A stretch of 64,000 nt of DNA from Zygnema cylindricum (GCA_037447655.1 JBBHKE010000294.1:107474-171473); one strand, 5' to 3'; shown: positions 1 to 11,462, counted from the stretch's first letter. The notes: a model not told the origin generated them from the sequence alone. Made by a program: numbers and translations.

Positions 1-1280
1 TCTCATTAATTTTATCTTTCCTATTTTCACTTATGGATCCTAGATCTGACTTTCTCATTTCTAAGTCATCCACTCTACACTCCTTGACATCCTCAAGTGC
101 CTCCCCTCCCTTTACTTTCCTTATACCTCCAAAAACACACTGTTGCCTTCGTGGAATTTCAGTGTACTTTTCTCTCTTCTCCATTCTACCGATTTGAACA
201 AGCTCCATGATTTCTTCATCCTCTTTCTCCTCTTCCCCTTCTTCCTCCTCATTCACACCCCAACTTCTAAGTTCTTCCAAACGAGGACACTCCTCCATAT
301 GGTGACCCAGTTCTCTACAAAAGAAACAAACCCCTTTTTCCAAAGCTCCCCTTTCTTTTCTTCTCCCTCTCTTTCCACCGAAGTTTCGATAAGGTTTACC
401 TTTTTCTTTCTTCCTCTCACCACGCTTCTGCTCGTCGCCGCCGTTCCTCACATCACGCTTCCGCCAATAACCACCAGCTGTAAATGCAGTCACCCTGTCA
501 CTTCCCCTACGAAGCTCCAAGGTGATTTCCCTCACAAGTATTATCCCCATGGTGATGCTCCAAGTCCACGAGGAGACATCCATTCCCTGCATACGGTAAA
601 TGATGTCTTCGTACTCATTTGGGAGTTTCATGATTAGTGTATTAATCTTTCTCTCCTCAGATTCTACATATCCTGCACTAGAAAGCTTAACATATAATGC
701 AACAATATCATTGCAAAACTCTATCATGCTACCGCCTTCATAAGCATAGGCCTCTATTTCTTGTTTTACTAACTGCTGCCTCTGTATAGTCTCACTTTTA
801 TAAATCTGAATTAGTGCTTCCCATATCTTTGAAGACTTTATTAGACTTAAAAGAGTGATAGCTATGGACTAAGACACATATCTAAGTATGAGATGTTTTG
901 CTATAGTGTTTTTATATTCCCAAATATTCCTATCATTTTTTTCAGTTTTTAGTTCAGTTATAACCCCCACAAGTGGAACCGTAGCCGAGAGCCTAGCTCC
1001 CCTCACCATAGGTGTCCCTCTATCCTTCTCGCCTATATCCCTTTCCACCGAAATGATTTTCCTTTCACCTTCCGTTGCATCTGAACTCCGGTTGGTTTTC
1101 TGGGCAGTCCCAGATGATTCTCCATAGTGAGCTCCTCCAAAGCCCGGTGGTGGCCACCTCACTTGTCCGGAAACAATTCCCCATAAGTGCTTCTCGAAAA
1201 GCAATCCCTCCATTGTAAACTCCCAATAAGTGAAGTCTGTTCAATCGAACATAGGCACCCTAGATGGTGGGCCCATAACC
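1..1280 (-). mobile_element. Copia element E1: gag region and primer-binding site, runs off left edge
   Basis: The minus strand encodes the start of a Ty1/copia gag (from about 1250 leftward, with a segment LLFEKHLWGIV near 1205) and, after frame breaks, a CCHC zinc knuckle (CFFCRELGHHMEEC, C-X2-C-X4-H-X4-C) near 283-326. The gag is therefore oriented right to left, and pol would lie beyond the left edge. The motif GGTTATGGGCCC (minus strand, 1269-1280) directly abuts the LTR. It differs at one base from the complement of the initiator tRNA-Met anticodon arm, which is the half-tRNA primer site known from Drosophila copia and yeast Ty5. Reading frames are broken, so the copy is probably inactive. 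Its 5' LTR is 1281-2429. Confidence 0.75.
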
Positions 1281-2429
1281 TGAAATTCTATGGGCTCCAT
1301 TGCCACACAGAATTCGCAGATCAAAAGAAGCTAATCTAGATAGTGTCGACTCCAAGTTTATATAAACCCCTTGATAATCAGAACCCCATTACAACTTTAC
1401 CCCTGTGAAATAAGACTTTCTGTGTGCTCAGTTCCACCACAGAATGCAAAGTTAGAATATGAGATTTGGACACATTCACCCACTTTGACTTTCCCTTAGA
1501 AATTCAGCCACCTGGCAAGCAAACACTCTGACCGACTACACTTGTGGGTAGCTTGGACTCCCTGTAGTCCTGAGCAAAAAGAATCAGTGAATTTGGTCAA
1601 CTGAGTTGATTGTTATGGCTGGCCAAAGTTTGCCATTTATACAAGGTGCTCTCTGGGAGAGTCAGCTACCTACTAGAAATATTCTAAGTCCTAGACCCTC
1701 TCTAAACCCCTTCTACTGAAGTACGGCGCCAATCACAAGATTGTACCGTACATAAAAGTACAGGCGACGGAGTACTTTCTGTACGGCAATTGTACGGCAG
1801 GACCATACGAGTGACAAATGTCACATCCAAACTTGTTATCTTGCGATCCGGAGGATCTGCAATCCTCCAGCGCATTTCCACGTGTTTTTGGGAGTGGCGG
1901 CATCAGAAAACGCCAAGGCGGCCATTCCGGAATCTCGGCTACCACCACGACCGTCGATTAAATGCGGTATTCATTCTTACCCGTCGAAAATATGTGCGCA
2001 GTATTTGTTTCGCTGTCGAAACAAATGCGCGGTATTAGTTTAGCGTAAACCGTAATACTCTAAATTGTTTTTATGTACTAAAGATCTATTCGCGCCGTTA
2101 AATGAATTCGTATACGCATACATATTTATATAATTATCAAACCCTATATGTCCTAGCACTAGTCCTACACTAAACGGACAAAGCTAACGGCTACATTGAT
2201 GGACGGCAGGTTCCAGGATCAATTCCTGGGTCGGTCAATACTTTTGGTAAACCCATCTATTTTTCTGCTACCTGTTTGCTACAAAGCTTTAGGTAGCCAT
2301 GGCTCTATCACCCTACCTTGCCTTTAGTGACTACAACAAGTGTGGGGACTTGGAGAAGGGAGTCAGAGGCAGACTGCCTCTACTCTTTTTCTATCTAGTA
2401 AAGACCTAGAAAATACCCAAATATCAACA
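1281..2429 (-). repeat. 5' LTR of copia element E1 (~1.15 kb)
   Basis: On the minus strand the LTR starts TGTTGAT (right end, 2429) and ends TTTCA next to the primer-binding site (1281), so it has TG...CA ends. It belongs to a subfamily different from the ~900-bp LTRs at 2727, 4260 and 9565, but resembles the LTR at 10464-11462 (shared stretches around 1548 and 10588). Beyond 2429 the sequence continues as gag of another element (E2), so E1 is inserted inside E2. A T-arm-like hairpin lies at 2212-2229. Confidence 0.7.
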
Positions 2430-2726
2430 GTTATCGTATTTGATAGTGGAGTCTCTCGAGAAGCAACTTCTCATTTTTTTCCTTCCATGATTATTTCCTC
2501 CCCTTCCTCGTCATCGTTCATGATGGTGGCTGATGTTTTAACAGCTGTTGTGACGAAGGTGCCAGAAAAACGTGTTGCTCCAAACCCAGGTGGAGGTAGG
2601 CATCGAATTTTCTCGAATACTATGCCCCATAGGTGCTTCTCAAAAAGTTCTCCCTCCATCATCATTTCCCAATAAAGAAAGTGTGATCCATTAAATATCG
2701 ACACCCTAGAGGGTCGGCCCATTACC
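2430..2726 (-). mobile_element. Copia element E2: 5' part of gag, interrupted by E1
   Basis: The minus strand reads MGRPSRVSIFNGSHFLYW from 2722 leftward, which closely matches the gag start of E3 at 9560. Similarity to E3 (9270-9560) continues leftward to about 2430, where the E1 LTR begins. E2 was thus split by insertion of E1 and its remainder would be left of this window. The primer-binding motif is GGTAATGGGCCG (minus strand, 2715-2726), a two-base variant of the E1 motif. It is identical to the motif in E3. Confidence 0.7.
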
Positions 2727-3625
2727 TGAAATTCTGTGGTCTCTTTTAACCCACCGAATGAGCAGCCAATGTAAAGCCTCTAGGATAATATTTGACCCTT
2801 TCACTTTCCCACTGAATAAATGCCACCCAGGCACACAAATATTCAGACCACCCTCACCTTTGTGAGGACAAGACTCACCTGAGTCAAACGCAAAAAAAAT
2901 CACTAAATTTGCTCCTTTAAGCAATAAGTTATGGCTGGCCAAAGATGGCCTATAAATACAATAGGTCACCTGGAGAGAGGCGCCTCAAACAAGCTTAGTC
3001 CCTTAACTCCTACTCAAAACTACTTACTTCTCTACTTTCGGCCAATCAAAGAGTGGATAGTAGAAGAAGGTACAGTGGCCGATTGTACTTCTTCTAGGAC
3101 CGTTATACAACATGGCCTTTTGGAGGACACTTGTCAACATGGGAGTCATCGTTCCTCCCCCCATCCTTTACGCTGTCTAATGATGTGGCGCCACGTGGAA
3201 CAGCATGCCACTATGTGTGAAATTCGCCAAATATTTATTCGGGTTTGGCAAGGGCGACGACGTCCTTTCGATCATGTATTTTACACGGCTAGATTCGCGT
3301 CCGCGAGCGCTGTTTGACTATAGATGCCGTTTTGTCAATTTTGGTCTGTTTTAATAAAAGTGACGTTTTGCGTAACAATTTATTTAATTACTGAATCACA
3401 TAAGCGTATCGTTTTGTTAACGCCTAAATGGTTTAGGCGTATGTATACATAGTGCTCTGACCAAGGTTCAAATCCTAACTACGGCAACATTTTGGTAATC
3501 TATCAATCTGTCTGTCTGTCTGCCTGTTTCTTTCTGACTATAGCGGCAGCCATAGTGACTCTCTTTCTTTCTCTTCACTCTAGAGTCTAAATTAATAAGT
3601 GAAGAATAATTACTTCTTTTCAACA
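2727..3625 (-). repeat. 5' LTR of copia element E2
   Basis: This 899-bp block is nearly collinear with the LTRs at 4260-5160 and 9565-10463 (same TGTTGAAAAG start and TTTCA end on the minus strand). It contains the tRNA-like module described separately at about 3430-3490. Its right flank (3626-3720) also matches the right flank of the LTR at 9565-10463, so LTR plus flank seem to have been duplicated together. Confidence 0.75.
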
Positions 3626-3739
3626 CTTTGTCGTTCCTTGGAAATTCACGAAGCCTCTAGGTAGTTTTTAACTAACGCACTTTTAGCCACAACCACTTCT
3701 GGCCAAGAAAACAAACCTCAGATACACCACATTTCAATC

Positions 3740-4259
3740 TCAAGACGGGACTTCTATATTATTATCCCTCCAATTCCTTTATAAAAACTCAAATTTTTTT
3801 ATCTTTTAAAGTCAACTAATATTTTCTAGCCTTCGTAGATAATGCACTTGCGAAAATATAGTATTACCGCCCTTAAACCGTTGACCAACCCAATATATTA
3901 CCCATCTGTGGACCTCAGGTTCCATAATTATTGAGGGATCCAATTTCAATTCTCCTTGAGTTGGTCGAAGATTTGCTGGTTTCAACTGATTGATGTTTAT
4001 CACTGGATGAAAATCTGTTGAAAGCAGAAAGTCTAATTTGCAGCAATCGACGATATCATCTCGCTTATAGTAAATGGTCTGATGTAATTAGGAGAAAATT
4101 TCCCTGTAGGGTCATATTGTTTTCGATCTTGCACTTGTCATGAGTTGTTGAAAGCCAAACCTTCTCACCTGTGCTTACCACCCAATCCCCCCGTTTGCGA
4201 TTAACATTTAATTCTTGCTTTCTTTATGCCTCCTTTAATGCATCCCTCGCAATTTCGTG
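3740..4259 (-). mobile_element. Degenerate Ty3/gypsy integrase C-terminus
   Basis: Three minus-strand frames together resemble the end of a Ty3/gypsy integrase: RGDWVVSTGEKVWLSTTH near 4190-4140, a GPF-like stretch (YIRPFTISE) near 4080, and HPVINI/QLKPANL near 3990-3960. This order (GDxVWLST, GPY/F module, HPVFHVSQLKP) is typical of that family. Stops and frameshifts make it a relic. It lies between the E2 right flank and the left LTR of E3, so the cluster is a mosaic of at least two retrotransposon superfamilies. Confidence 0.55.
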
Positions 4260-5160
4260 TGAAATTTTGTGGTCTCCAATAACCCACAGAATGAGCAGCC
4301 TATGTAAAGCCTCTAGGATAATATTTGACCCTTTCACTTTCCCAGTGAATAAGTGCCGCCCTGGCACACAAATATTTTGACCACCCTCACCCCTGTGAGG
4401 ACAAGACTCACTTTAGTCAAACGCAAAAAGAATCACTGAATTTGCTCCCCTAAACAGTAAGTTATGGCTGGCCAAAGATGGCCTATAAATACAAAAGGTC
4501 ACCTGGAGAGAGGCGCCTCAAACATGCTTAGTCCCTTAACTCCTACTCAAAACTACTTACTACTCTACTTTCGGCCAATCAAAAGAGTGTATAGTACAAG
4601 AAGGTACAGTGGCCAATTGTACTTCTTCTACGACCATTATACAACATGGCCTTCTGGTGGACACTTGTCAACATAGGAGTCATCGTTCCTCCCCCCATCT
4701 TTTACGGTGTCCAATGATGTGGCGCCACGTGGAACAGCGCGCCACTATGTGTGAAAGCCGCCAAATATATATTCGGTTTGGCGGGGGCTACGACGTCCGT
4801 TGGATCATGTATTTTACACGGCTAGATTCGCGTCCGCGAGCCCCGTTTGACTATAGATGTCGTTTTGTCAATTTTGGTCTGTTTTAATGAAAGTGACGTT
4901 TTGCGTAACAATTTATTTAATTACCAAATCACATACGCGTATCGTTTCGTTAACGCCTAAATGGTTAAGGCGTATATCTACATAGTGTTCTGCAGACCAA
5001 TGTCAAATCCTATATACGACAACATTTTGGTAATCTATCAATCTGTTTGCTTGTCTGCCTGTTTTTTTCTGACTATGGCGGCAACCATGGTGACTCTCTC
5101 TCTCTCTTTTCACTCTAGAGTCTAAATTAAGAAGTGAATAATAATTACTTCTTTTCAACA
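4260..5160 (-). repeat. 3' LTR of E3
   Basis: This 901-bp LTR ends at TTTTCAACA immediately left of the polypurine tract that follows the RNase H stop. It differs from the 5' copy by scattered substitutions and small indels, so the insertion is not very recent. Its left end (TG at 4260) abuts the gypsy relic. Confidence 0.8.
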
Positions 5161-5173
5161 CTCCCCTTAATTC

Positions 5174-6088
5174 TTAGTCAACTTTTAATTTGAGTCCACA
5201 ATTTTCTCTGCAAAATTTTAACTTAGGAGAAGTTACCGGTTTTGTCATCATGTCTGCAATCATCTCTTTATCACTTTTATGAACTAGTTTAATTATTTTA
5301 TTCTCAACCTTCTCTATGACAAAGCTTAGTCTTATATCCATATGTTTAGCTTTGAAATGGTGTTTTGGATGAATTGCGATAGAGATAGCAGCTTGATTAT
5401 CACAAAAGACAATTTGAGTCCCAGATTTCATGAACCCAAGTTCGTCGAGTAGAGATTTTACCCACATTAATTCTTTAGTGGCAGCACATGAAGCCATGTA
5501 TTCAGTCTCCATAGTGGACTGAGCAACTACTTTCTGCTGTTTGCTACTCCAACAGCATGCACCAGATCCAATTTGCAACACATATCCAGTTGTACATCGT
5601 TTCAAAGGCACATCCCCATAACTAGCATCACTCCAAGTGGCGATTTCAGTGTGCTCCCCTCTCAAATGCAACCATAATTCCCTTGTTCCCACCAAATATC
5701 TCATCACTCTATTGGCTGCTTCCCATTCTCTTTTTATAGGTTCATTTAGACTTCTACTGAGAACGCCTACAACCGCAGTTATGTCATGACGTGTACAATT
5801 CATAAAGTAAATTAAACTGCCTACAATTTGCCTATAAGGAATTACTTCCATAAACCTCTTTTCTTCCTCATCCATCGTATCATTCACAATCAATACCCCT
5901 CCCTCTTCACTCCCCTTCGATACTTTCTTTAGATCCATGGGAGTGGTACACCCATTTGCTTTGTCCATCTGAAACTTTTCTAGCATATTACCGATATCTT
6001 CTTTATGAGTGAGTCTTATAATTCTATTCCCTCTATCTCTCTCCATTTGAATCCCCAAAATATATTTTGCTTCGCCGAGATCTTTCAT
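5174..6088 (-). pseudogene. E3 reverse transcriptase C-terminus and RNase H
   Basis: The open frame of 304 codons starts in the RT thumb region (DLGEAKYILGIQMERD), continues through the copia connection region, and contains the RNase H core (TWSDASYGD, ACCWSSKQQKVVAQSTMETE, FCDNQAAI) and the conserved tail (HMDIRLSFVIEKVE, MTKPV). RNase H removes the RNA strand during reverse transcription. The frame is broken upstream near the YVDD box at 6157-6168, so the polyprotein is not intact. Confidence 0.85.
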
Positions 6089-6275
6089 GTCAAACCGACT
6101 TCTCAGATCCTGTTTGAGTTTGTTAATTTATCTAAAGATATGCTTAAGACTAACAAATCATCAACATAAATAACAATAAATATCATTTCATTTTCATCCT
6201 CAAATATATATAAGTAGTGATCTGAACTTATTCTAATGTATCCTAAACGTGTCAAAAATTCGTCCAATTTTATGT

Positions 6276-6863
6276 TCATTGCCGCGGGGCTTGCTTAATG
6301 CCATAAAGTGATTTTATCAGTTTCCACACCTTGCTTTCTTCTCCATTTTCCGCGAATCCTTCCGGTTGCCTCATGTGGATTTTTTCTTCCAACTCTCCGT
6401 GTAAGAAGGCGATGTTAATATCCATCTGGTGTATTTCCATATCCTCTGCTGCGGCTAAACTTAAGAGGATTGTGACAGAAGGGAATCTGACTACGGGTGC
6501 AAAGGTTTCTTCATAGTCTATTCCTTCTTTCTGAGTATAACCTTTAGCAACCAACCTAGCCTTATATCTTTCAATGGTATTATATGGGTTTAGTTTAAGC
6601 TTAAAAACCCACTTACATCTAATCGGTTTTCTGTCCGGTGGACAATGTACCAACTCTGATGTATTGGATTCCATGAAAGAGGCCATTTCTTTATTGACGG
6701 CAGTGATCCACCGGCTGCTTTCTAGGGTATTTATGGCCTCTAAGTATGTCTGAGGTTCTTCTAGGTGAGACATCTTTGTGAGTTTGTTATTTAAATGTCT
6801 TTCTTGAAGCCGTTTCTTACTTTTTTTTCCTCCTTCAAAATTTGACGCTGGTATAGAAGGCAT
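6276..6863 (-). pseudogene. E3 reverse transcriptase, N-terminal half
   Basis: The frame has the copia RT signature CKWVFKLKLN, ARLVAKGYTQKEGIDYEETF, HQMDINIAFLHGELEE and KSLYGIKQAPRQ. It breaks at 6276, and the catalytic YVDD lies in another frame at 6157-6168. It overlaps the frame of the integrase/RT linker (6791-7375), so at least two frame changes are needed to read the polyprotein. Confidence 0.85.
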
Positions 6864-8050
6864 CCTCGGTTTCGTTTAGGAAGATTTTCATCTCCCCTAT
6901 CTTCTAATTCCGGTGTTTGATCAAGTTCCTCGTCGATTTCCACTTCGTATTGTGGTGTTACCTCGGATGTTGTCTTTTCGTCATTCTCCTTTGGCACATC
7001 CGCAGATTTTTCCTTCTCTCTGTCATCCTTCTCTTCATTTCCCGATGTAAAGTCAGAATACTGTCTAGATTCAAATCTGATTTTGACTTCTTTGTTATAT
7101 TTGAATGGATCAATAGACTTAACCTCATTCATCACCGCTATGTGTTTTACCAAAATGATATCTCTATTTTTCAAGTCATACACTCGATATCTTTTTGTGC
7201 TCTCATTGTATCCTATAAGATATCCTGGTTTCCCTATTCCCTCTAACTTCCATTTAGTCTTATCGGAATCCAAATTGTAGACTTGACTTCCAAACACTCT
7301 CAAACTAGAAAAATCTGGTTTTCTTCCCGTCCATCTTTCATACGGAGTTTCCTCCTTATTTGCCGAAGTTTGCATTCTATTTTTGATGAAGTTAGCTTAG
7401 TTCATAGACTCAGCCCAAAATTGCAATCCTATTCTTTTATCAGTTAGTATACTTCTGGACATATCTTCTAAAGTTATATTCACTCTTTCAACTACTCCAT
7501 TTTGTTCCGGATTATAAGGAACAGTTTTCTCATGATGTATTCCTTCTTCTTTAAGAAATTCTTCAAATTCCTTTGAGGTGTATTCTTTCCCATTATCACT
7601 TCTTATCTCTTTTATTGATGTTTAATGTAATTTTTCACTCCATACTTTGTATTATTTGAAACATCTTAGTACCTCTGACTTCTGTCTAAGAAAATATACC
7701 TTAGTGTATCTAGACCAATCATCTATAATGGTTAGCATCCATCTTTCCCCCCCATGTGAAGCATACCTAGCTGGTCCCCAAACATCAGTGTGAACTAGAT
7801 CTAATACTTTCTCTCTTCTAAATGTGGATGCCTTTGGAAATGTATTTCTATGAATCTTCCCTTGGGCACATCCACTACAACCATCTGAGGTCTCATCATC
7901 TCCAAACTCAATTCGATCCAATATTCCTTTTTTTTTCATTTTCTCTAATCTATCTAGATTCACATGCCGCAACCTCTTGTGCCAAAAAATCATATCACTT
8001 CCACACGAGTAGATGATATATTTTTCAGTGCAAAGTACAATTATGAGCAT
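6791..8050 (-). pseudogene. E3 integrase region
   Basis: The zinc-binding segment has WHKRLRHVN and GCSGCAQGK (HHCC). The first catalytic Asp is in HTDVWGP, the second in IIDDWSRY. The Glu is in EQNGVVERVN near 7480, which lies in a separate frame. The 6791-7375 frame (TPYERWTGRKPDFSSLRVFG) is the C-terminal integrase module followed by an acidic linker to RT. The core is split by stops near 7640 and 7385. Integrase would insert the cDNA copy. Confidence 0.8.
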
Positions 8051-8589
8051 TCCTTGACTACCCTTTTTGAGCTATGAAATAAACCTCATTATCAAAGCTA
8101 GCTGTGAAAATTCCTTTATTAGTTCCGGTTTCAAACTCTTTTTTATCTACAACAACTGTAGAGACTAGATTTATGCTAAGCTGTGGAATGTAAAGAACAT
8201 CTAAGAGTGTTACAATTGAATCCTTTCCATCAACTATAACTTTTAAATCAGCCGATCCAACAAGACTTGTGGTTTCTACTCTACCATCTTCATAGCCTAT
8301 CTCAACTGTTGGAATTTTTCATAATCTAGTAAACCACCTCTTTTCCTTGGAGATATGCATTGAGGCCTCTGAGTCTATCATCTACCCATCCTCAGGTGGA
8401 TCCCTCTTACCTCTAAAATCACACTTTTGTCTCTGTTGAATATCTACATGCTTTGAGTGGTTTTTGGTTTAACAAGAAGCTCCTCAAGCTCCTATTCCAA
8501 TTCGGTTACGTCATCTTCTTCCTTATCATGAACTTGAGTCAGAAAATCCTTTTTCTTTTCTCTATCTTTTGAGGAACCTTGTTCATCTT

Positions 8590-9560
8590 TCAGTAGGAGA
8601 TCTGCAATCTTGACACAATCTGCCATATAATGTCCCAATTTCTTGCAAAAGTGACATAATCCAACTCGAGGAGCTCCTCTCCCCAGTCGATAAAATCTGC
8701 CACCTCGTTGTCCTTTTCCTCTAAAGTTTCGATAGGGATCCTTTCCCTTTTCCTCATCACGCTTTCGCCAATCAGATCTTGCAGCTTATGCTTCAACACT
8801 CGGACTTCCTCTCCTAAGTTCTATGGTACTCTCTTTCACTAAAATCACCCCCATTGTATCATCCCAATTCCGATTGCTATCACCTAGATCCAGCAACCGA
8901 TTAATGATATTCTCATACTCTTCAGGTAGTTTCATTATCAGTGTAGTTACTCTTTGTCTCTTAAACTGGGTTACCAGATAATGCTCCTAAGTCATTGCAA
9001 TAATCATTCATACTTTCTCCCTTGTAACTATATGCTGAAATCTTATTTTCTACCAATTGTTGCTGCTGCAATGACCCACTCTTATATTTGTAAACTAGAG
9101 ATACCCTAATCTGAGAGGAAAATTTAACATGCATAAAGCGAATGGCAATACCCTTCAGTACACTTTTGAGAATTAAGAGCTTATCCACCTTATCCTTATA
9201 TTTCCAATTTTCATATTCAGACCGTTCGGTATGACTCTTTGTCACTATTGTTGGTGGTGTTGCTGTCGTTATCATCTTTGATAGTGGAGTCCCTCGAGAA
9301 GCAACTTCTCATTTTTTTCCTTCCATGAATGTTTCCTCCCCTTCCTTGTCATCGTTCGTGATGGTGGCTGATGTTTTAACAGTTGTTGTGACGAAGGTGC
9401 CAGAAAAACGTGTTCCTCCAAACCCAGAGGGAGGTAGGCATCGAATTTTCTCGGACACTATGTCCCATAGGTGCTTGTCAAAAAGTTCTCCCTCCATCAT
9501 CATTTCCCAATAAAGAAAGTGTGATCCATTAAATATCGGCACCCTAGAGGGTCGGCCCAT
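8590..9560 (-). pseudogene. E3 gag with CCHC zinc knuckle
   Basis: Gag begins MGRPSRVPIFNGSHFLYW at 9560 and changes frame near 9290. The second part (9275-8961) holds the gag core (YENWKYKDKVDKLLILKSVL, SLQQQQLVENKISAYSYKG). The CCHC knuckle (C-X2-C-X4-H-X4-C) follows near 8655-8615. Gag packages the element RNA. At least two frameshifts separate these pieces. Confidence 0.8.
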
Positions 9561-9564
9561 TACC

Positions 9565-10463
9565 TGAAATTCTGTGGTTTTCCTTAACCCACAGAATGAG
9601 CAGCCTATGTAAAGCCTCTAGGATAATATTTGACCCTTTCACTTTCCCACTGAATAAGTGCCGCCCAGGCACACAAATATTCAAACCACCCTCACCTTTG
9701 TGAGGACAAGACTCACCTGAGTCAAACGCAAAAAAAATCACTAAATTTGCTCTTTTAAGCAGTAGGTTATGGCTGGCCAAAGATGGCCTATAAAAACAAT
9801 AGGTCACCTGGAGAGAGGCGCCTCAAACAAGCTTAGTCTTTTAACTTCTTCTCAAAACTACTTACTACTCTACTTTCGGCCAATCAAAAGAGTGTATAGT
9901 AAAAGAAGGTACAATGGCCGATTGTACTTCTTCTACGACCATAATACAACATGGCCTTCTGGTGGACACTTGTCAACATGGGAGTCATCGTTCCTCCCCC
10001 CATCCTTTACGGTGTCTAATGATGTGGCGCCACGTGGAACAGCGTGCCACTATGTGTGAAAGCCGCCAAATATTTATTCGGGTTTGGCGAGGGCGACGAC
10101 GTCTGTTCGATCATGTATATTACACGGCTAGATTCGCGTCCGCGAGCGCCGTTTGACTATAGATGTCGTTTTGTCAATTTTGGTCTGTTTTAATAAAAGT
10201 GACGTTTTGCGTAACAATTTATTTAATTACCGTATCAATACGCGTATCGTTTCGTTAACGCCTAAATGGTTAAGGCGTATGTATACATAGTGCTCTGACC
10301 AAGGTTCAAATCCTGTCTACGACAACATTTTGGTAATCTATCAATCTGTCTGCCTGTCTGCCTGTTTCTTTCTGACTATGGCGGCAGCCATAGTGACACT
10401 CTTTCTCTCTCTTCACTCTAGAGTCTAAATTAATAAGTGAAGAATAATTACTTCTTTTCAACA
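9565..10463 (-). repeat. 5' LTR of E3
   Basis: This 899-bp LTR directly follows the primer-binding site at 9553-9564 and pairs with 4260-5160. The tRNA-like module is at about 10245-10325. The right flank from 10464 is part of another LTR (E4). Confidence 0.8.
10245..10325 (+). other. tRNA-like module (A-box and B-box like) inside the E3 LTR
   Basis: On the plus strand, antisense to the element, GCCTAAATGGTTAAGGCG (near 10259) resembles the D-arm/A-box of a class II tRNA (Ser/Leu type GGCCGAGTGGTTAAGGCG). GGTTCAAATCC (near 10303) matches the B-box. Spacing is about that of a tRNA. The same module occurs at 3430-3490 and 4950-5015. Acceptor arms do not pair well, so this is a tRNA-derived or SINE-like segment rather than a functional tRNA gene. 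Confidence 0.5.
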
Positions 10464-11462
10464 CTTTGTCCTTCCTTGACTACAGAATTCACGAAGCTTG
10501 TAGGTAGTTTTTAACTAACCCACTTTCAGCCACAACCACTACTGGCCAAGCAAACAAATTGACAATCTGACAACACCCTTGTGCAGCTTGGACTCCCTTG
10601 AGTCGGTAGCAAAAATATTACTGAAATTGGCCAACCAACCAATTAGTTATGGGGTGGCAAAAATGCCAATTTATACAAATTCTCAATGAGAGAGGTGACT
10701 ATCTAAAAACGTTTATAATTCCCAAACCCCTCTCACAACCCCTATCTACTATAGTATGATCTAATGAAATCACTTTACAATACAAAAAGGTACTACGGCG
10801 GATGCACTTTCTGTACGGCCTGTGTACGACAAGGCTGTTGAGTGGGGTGTGTCCACTTTTATATCGCCCTAATGTTCTCCGAAATTCTCGCGACCGAATG
10901 TTATCTCTCCACGTGTTGTTAGGTCACGCCACGTCCGAAAACCACCAAAGTGACCATTCAGGGATTTCGGCAAAGACATGTGCCGTCGGATCATAAACCG
11001 ACATTTAATATTAGCCGTCGAAACAAATGTCCGATTCATTTGTTTCGTGCGCGATCATGTTCGCGCTATATATTATTTAGTTCTATGTTCTTTCATTCGT
11101 CATTCTGTTAATCAAATTCATGATCATAACATATTTTAAATAATTATCACATCCTATGTATTCTAAAGAACTTCTACGACAGACAGGTTAGAGCTGACGG
11201 CTACGCCTCGCTCTGCCAGTCGCAGGTTCGAGTCCTACCGGACCCAACCTTTTGTTGAGAGTGACTTATGTCACTTTTTAGTCCTGCCTATGGAGCTGAG
11301 GTAGCTATGGCTCCACCACTCTCTCTCTCTCTCTTTCAATGACTACAACAAGTATGGGGGCTAGAGACAAAGGATGGAGGCAGGCGGCTTGCACTTTTCT
11401 TTTCGTTTTTCCGCTAATCTATTTAGACCTAGAAAATACCCTATAAATCTTGTAATTTTAAC
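10464..11462 (-). repeat. LTR of copia element E4 (partial)
   Basis: The right end TTTTAACA at 11462 is followed by the polypurine tract and the pol 3' end of E4, so this is a 3' LTR. The left part is cut at or near 10464 by the E3 LTR, so the true left end is not seen. It resembles the E1 LTR (1281-2429). It carries a perfect B-box, GGTTCGAGTCC, at 11225-11235, preceded by TTAGAGC. Confidence 0.65.

Larger units (their letters stand above)
4260..10463 (-). mobile_element. Copia-type LTR retrotransposon E3, near complete, frameshifted
   Basis: This is a 6.2-kb minus-strand element with LTRs at 9565-10463 (5') and 4260-5160 (3'). A polypurine tract (AAGGGGAG, 5161-5168) precedes the 3' LTR and the primer site is 9553-9564. 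Domain order is gag (9560 to about 8960), CCHC knuckle (CHFCKKLGHYMADC, about 8615-8655), protease (IDSEAS near 8370), integrase (HHCC zinc motif and Asp motifs 7652-8050, Glu motif near 7480), reverse transcriptase (6276-6863, YVDD at 6157-6168) and RNase H (5174-6088). Integrase before RT is diagnostic of Ty1/copia. Several frameshifts and stops show it is defective. Five-base flanks (TCGTG left, CTTTG right) do not match, so no target-site duplication is visible. Confidence 0.9.

Noticed and set aside
143-637. Plus-strand open frame of 164 codons
   Set aside because: It begins at a TTG and is antisense to the copia gag with its CCHC knuckle. The real coding sense is the minus strand.
869-1213. 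Independent 114-residue protein gene
   Set aside because: It is the N-terminal part of a frameshifted copia gag next to its primer-binding site.
11200-11245. A functional tRNA gene at the B-box GGTTCGAGTCC
   Set aside because: The acceptor arms do not pair and the segment lies inside an LTR. Described as a tRNA-like module instead.
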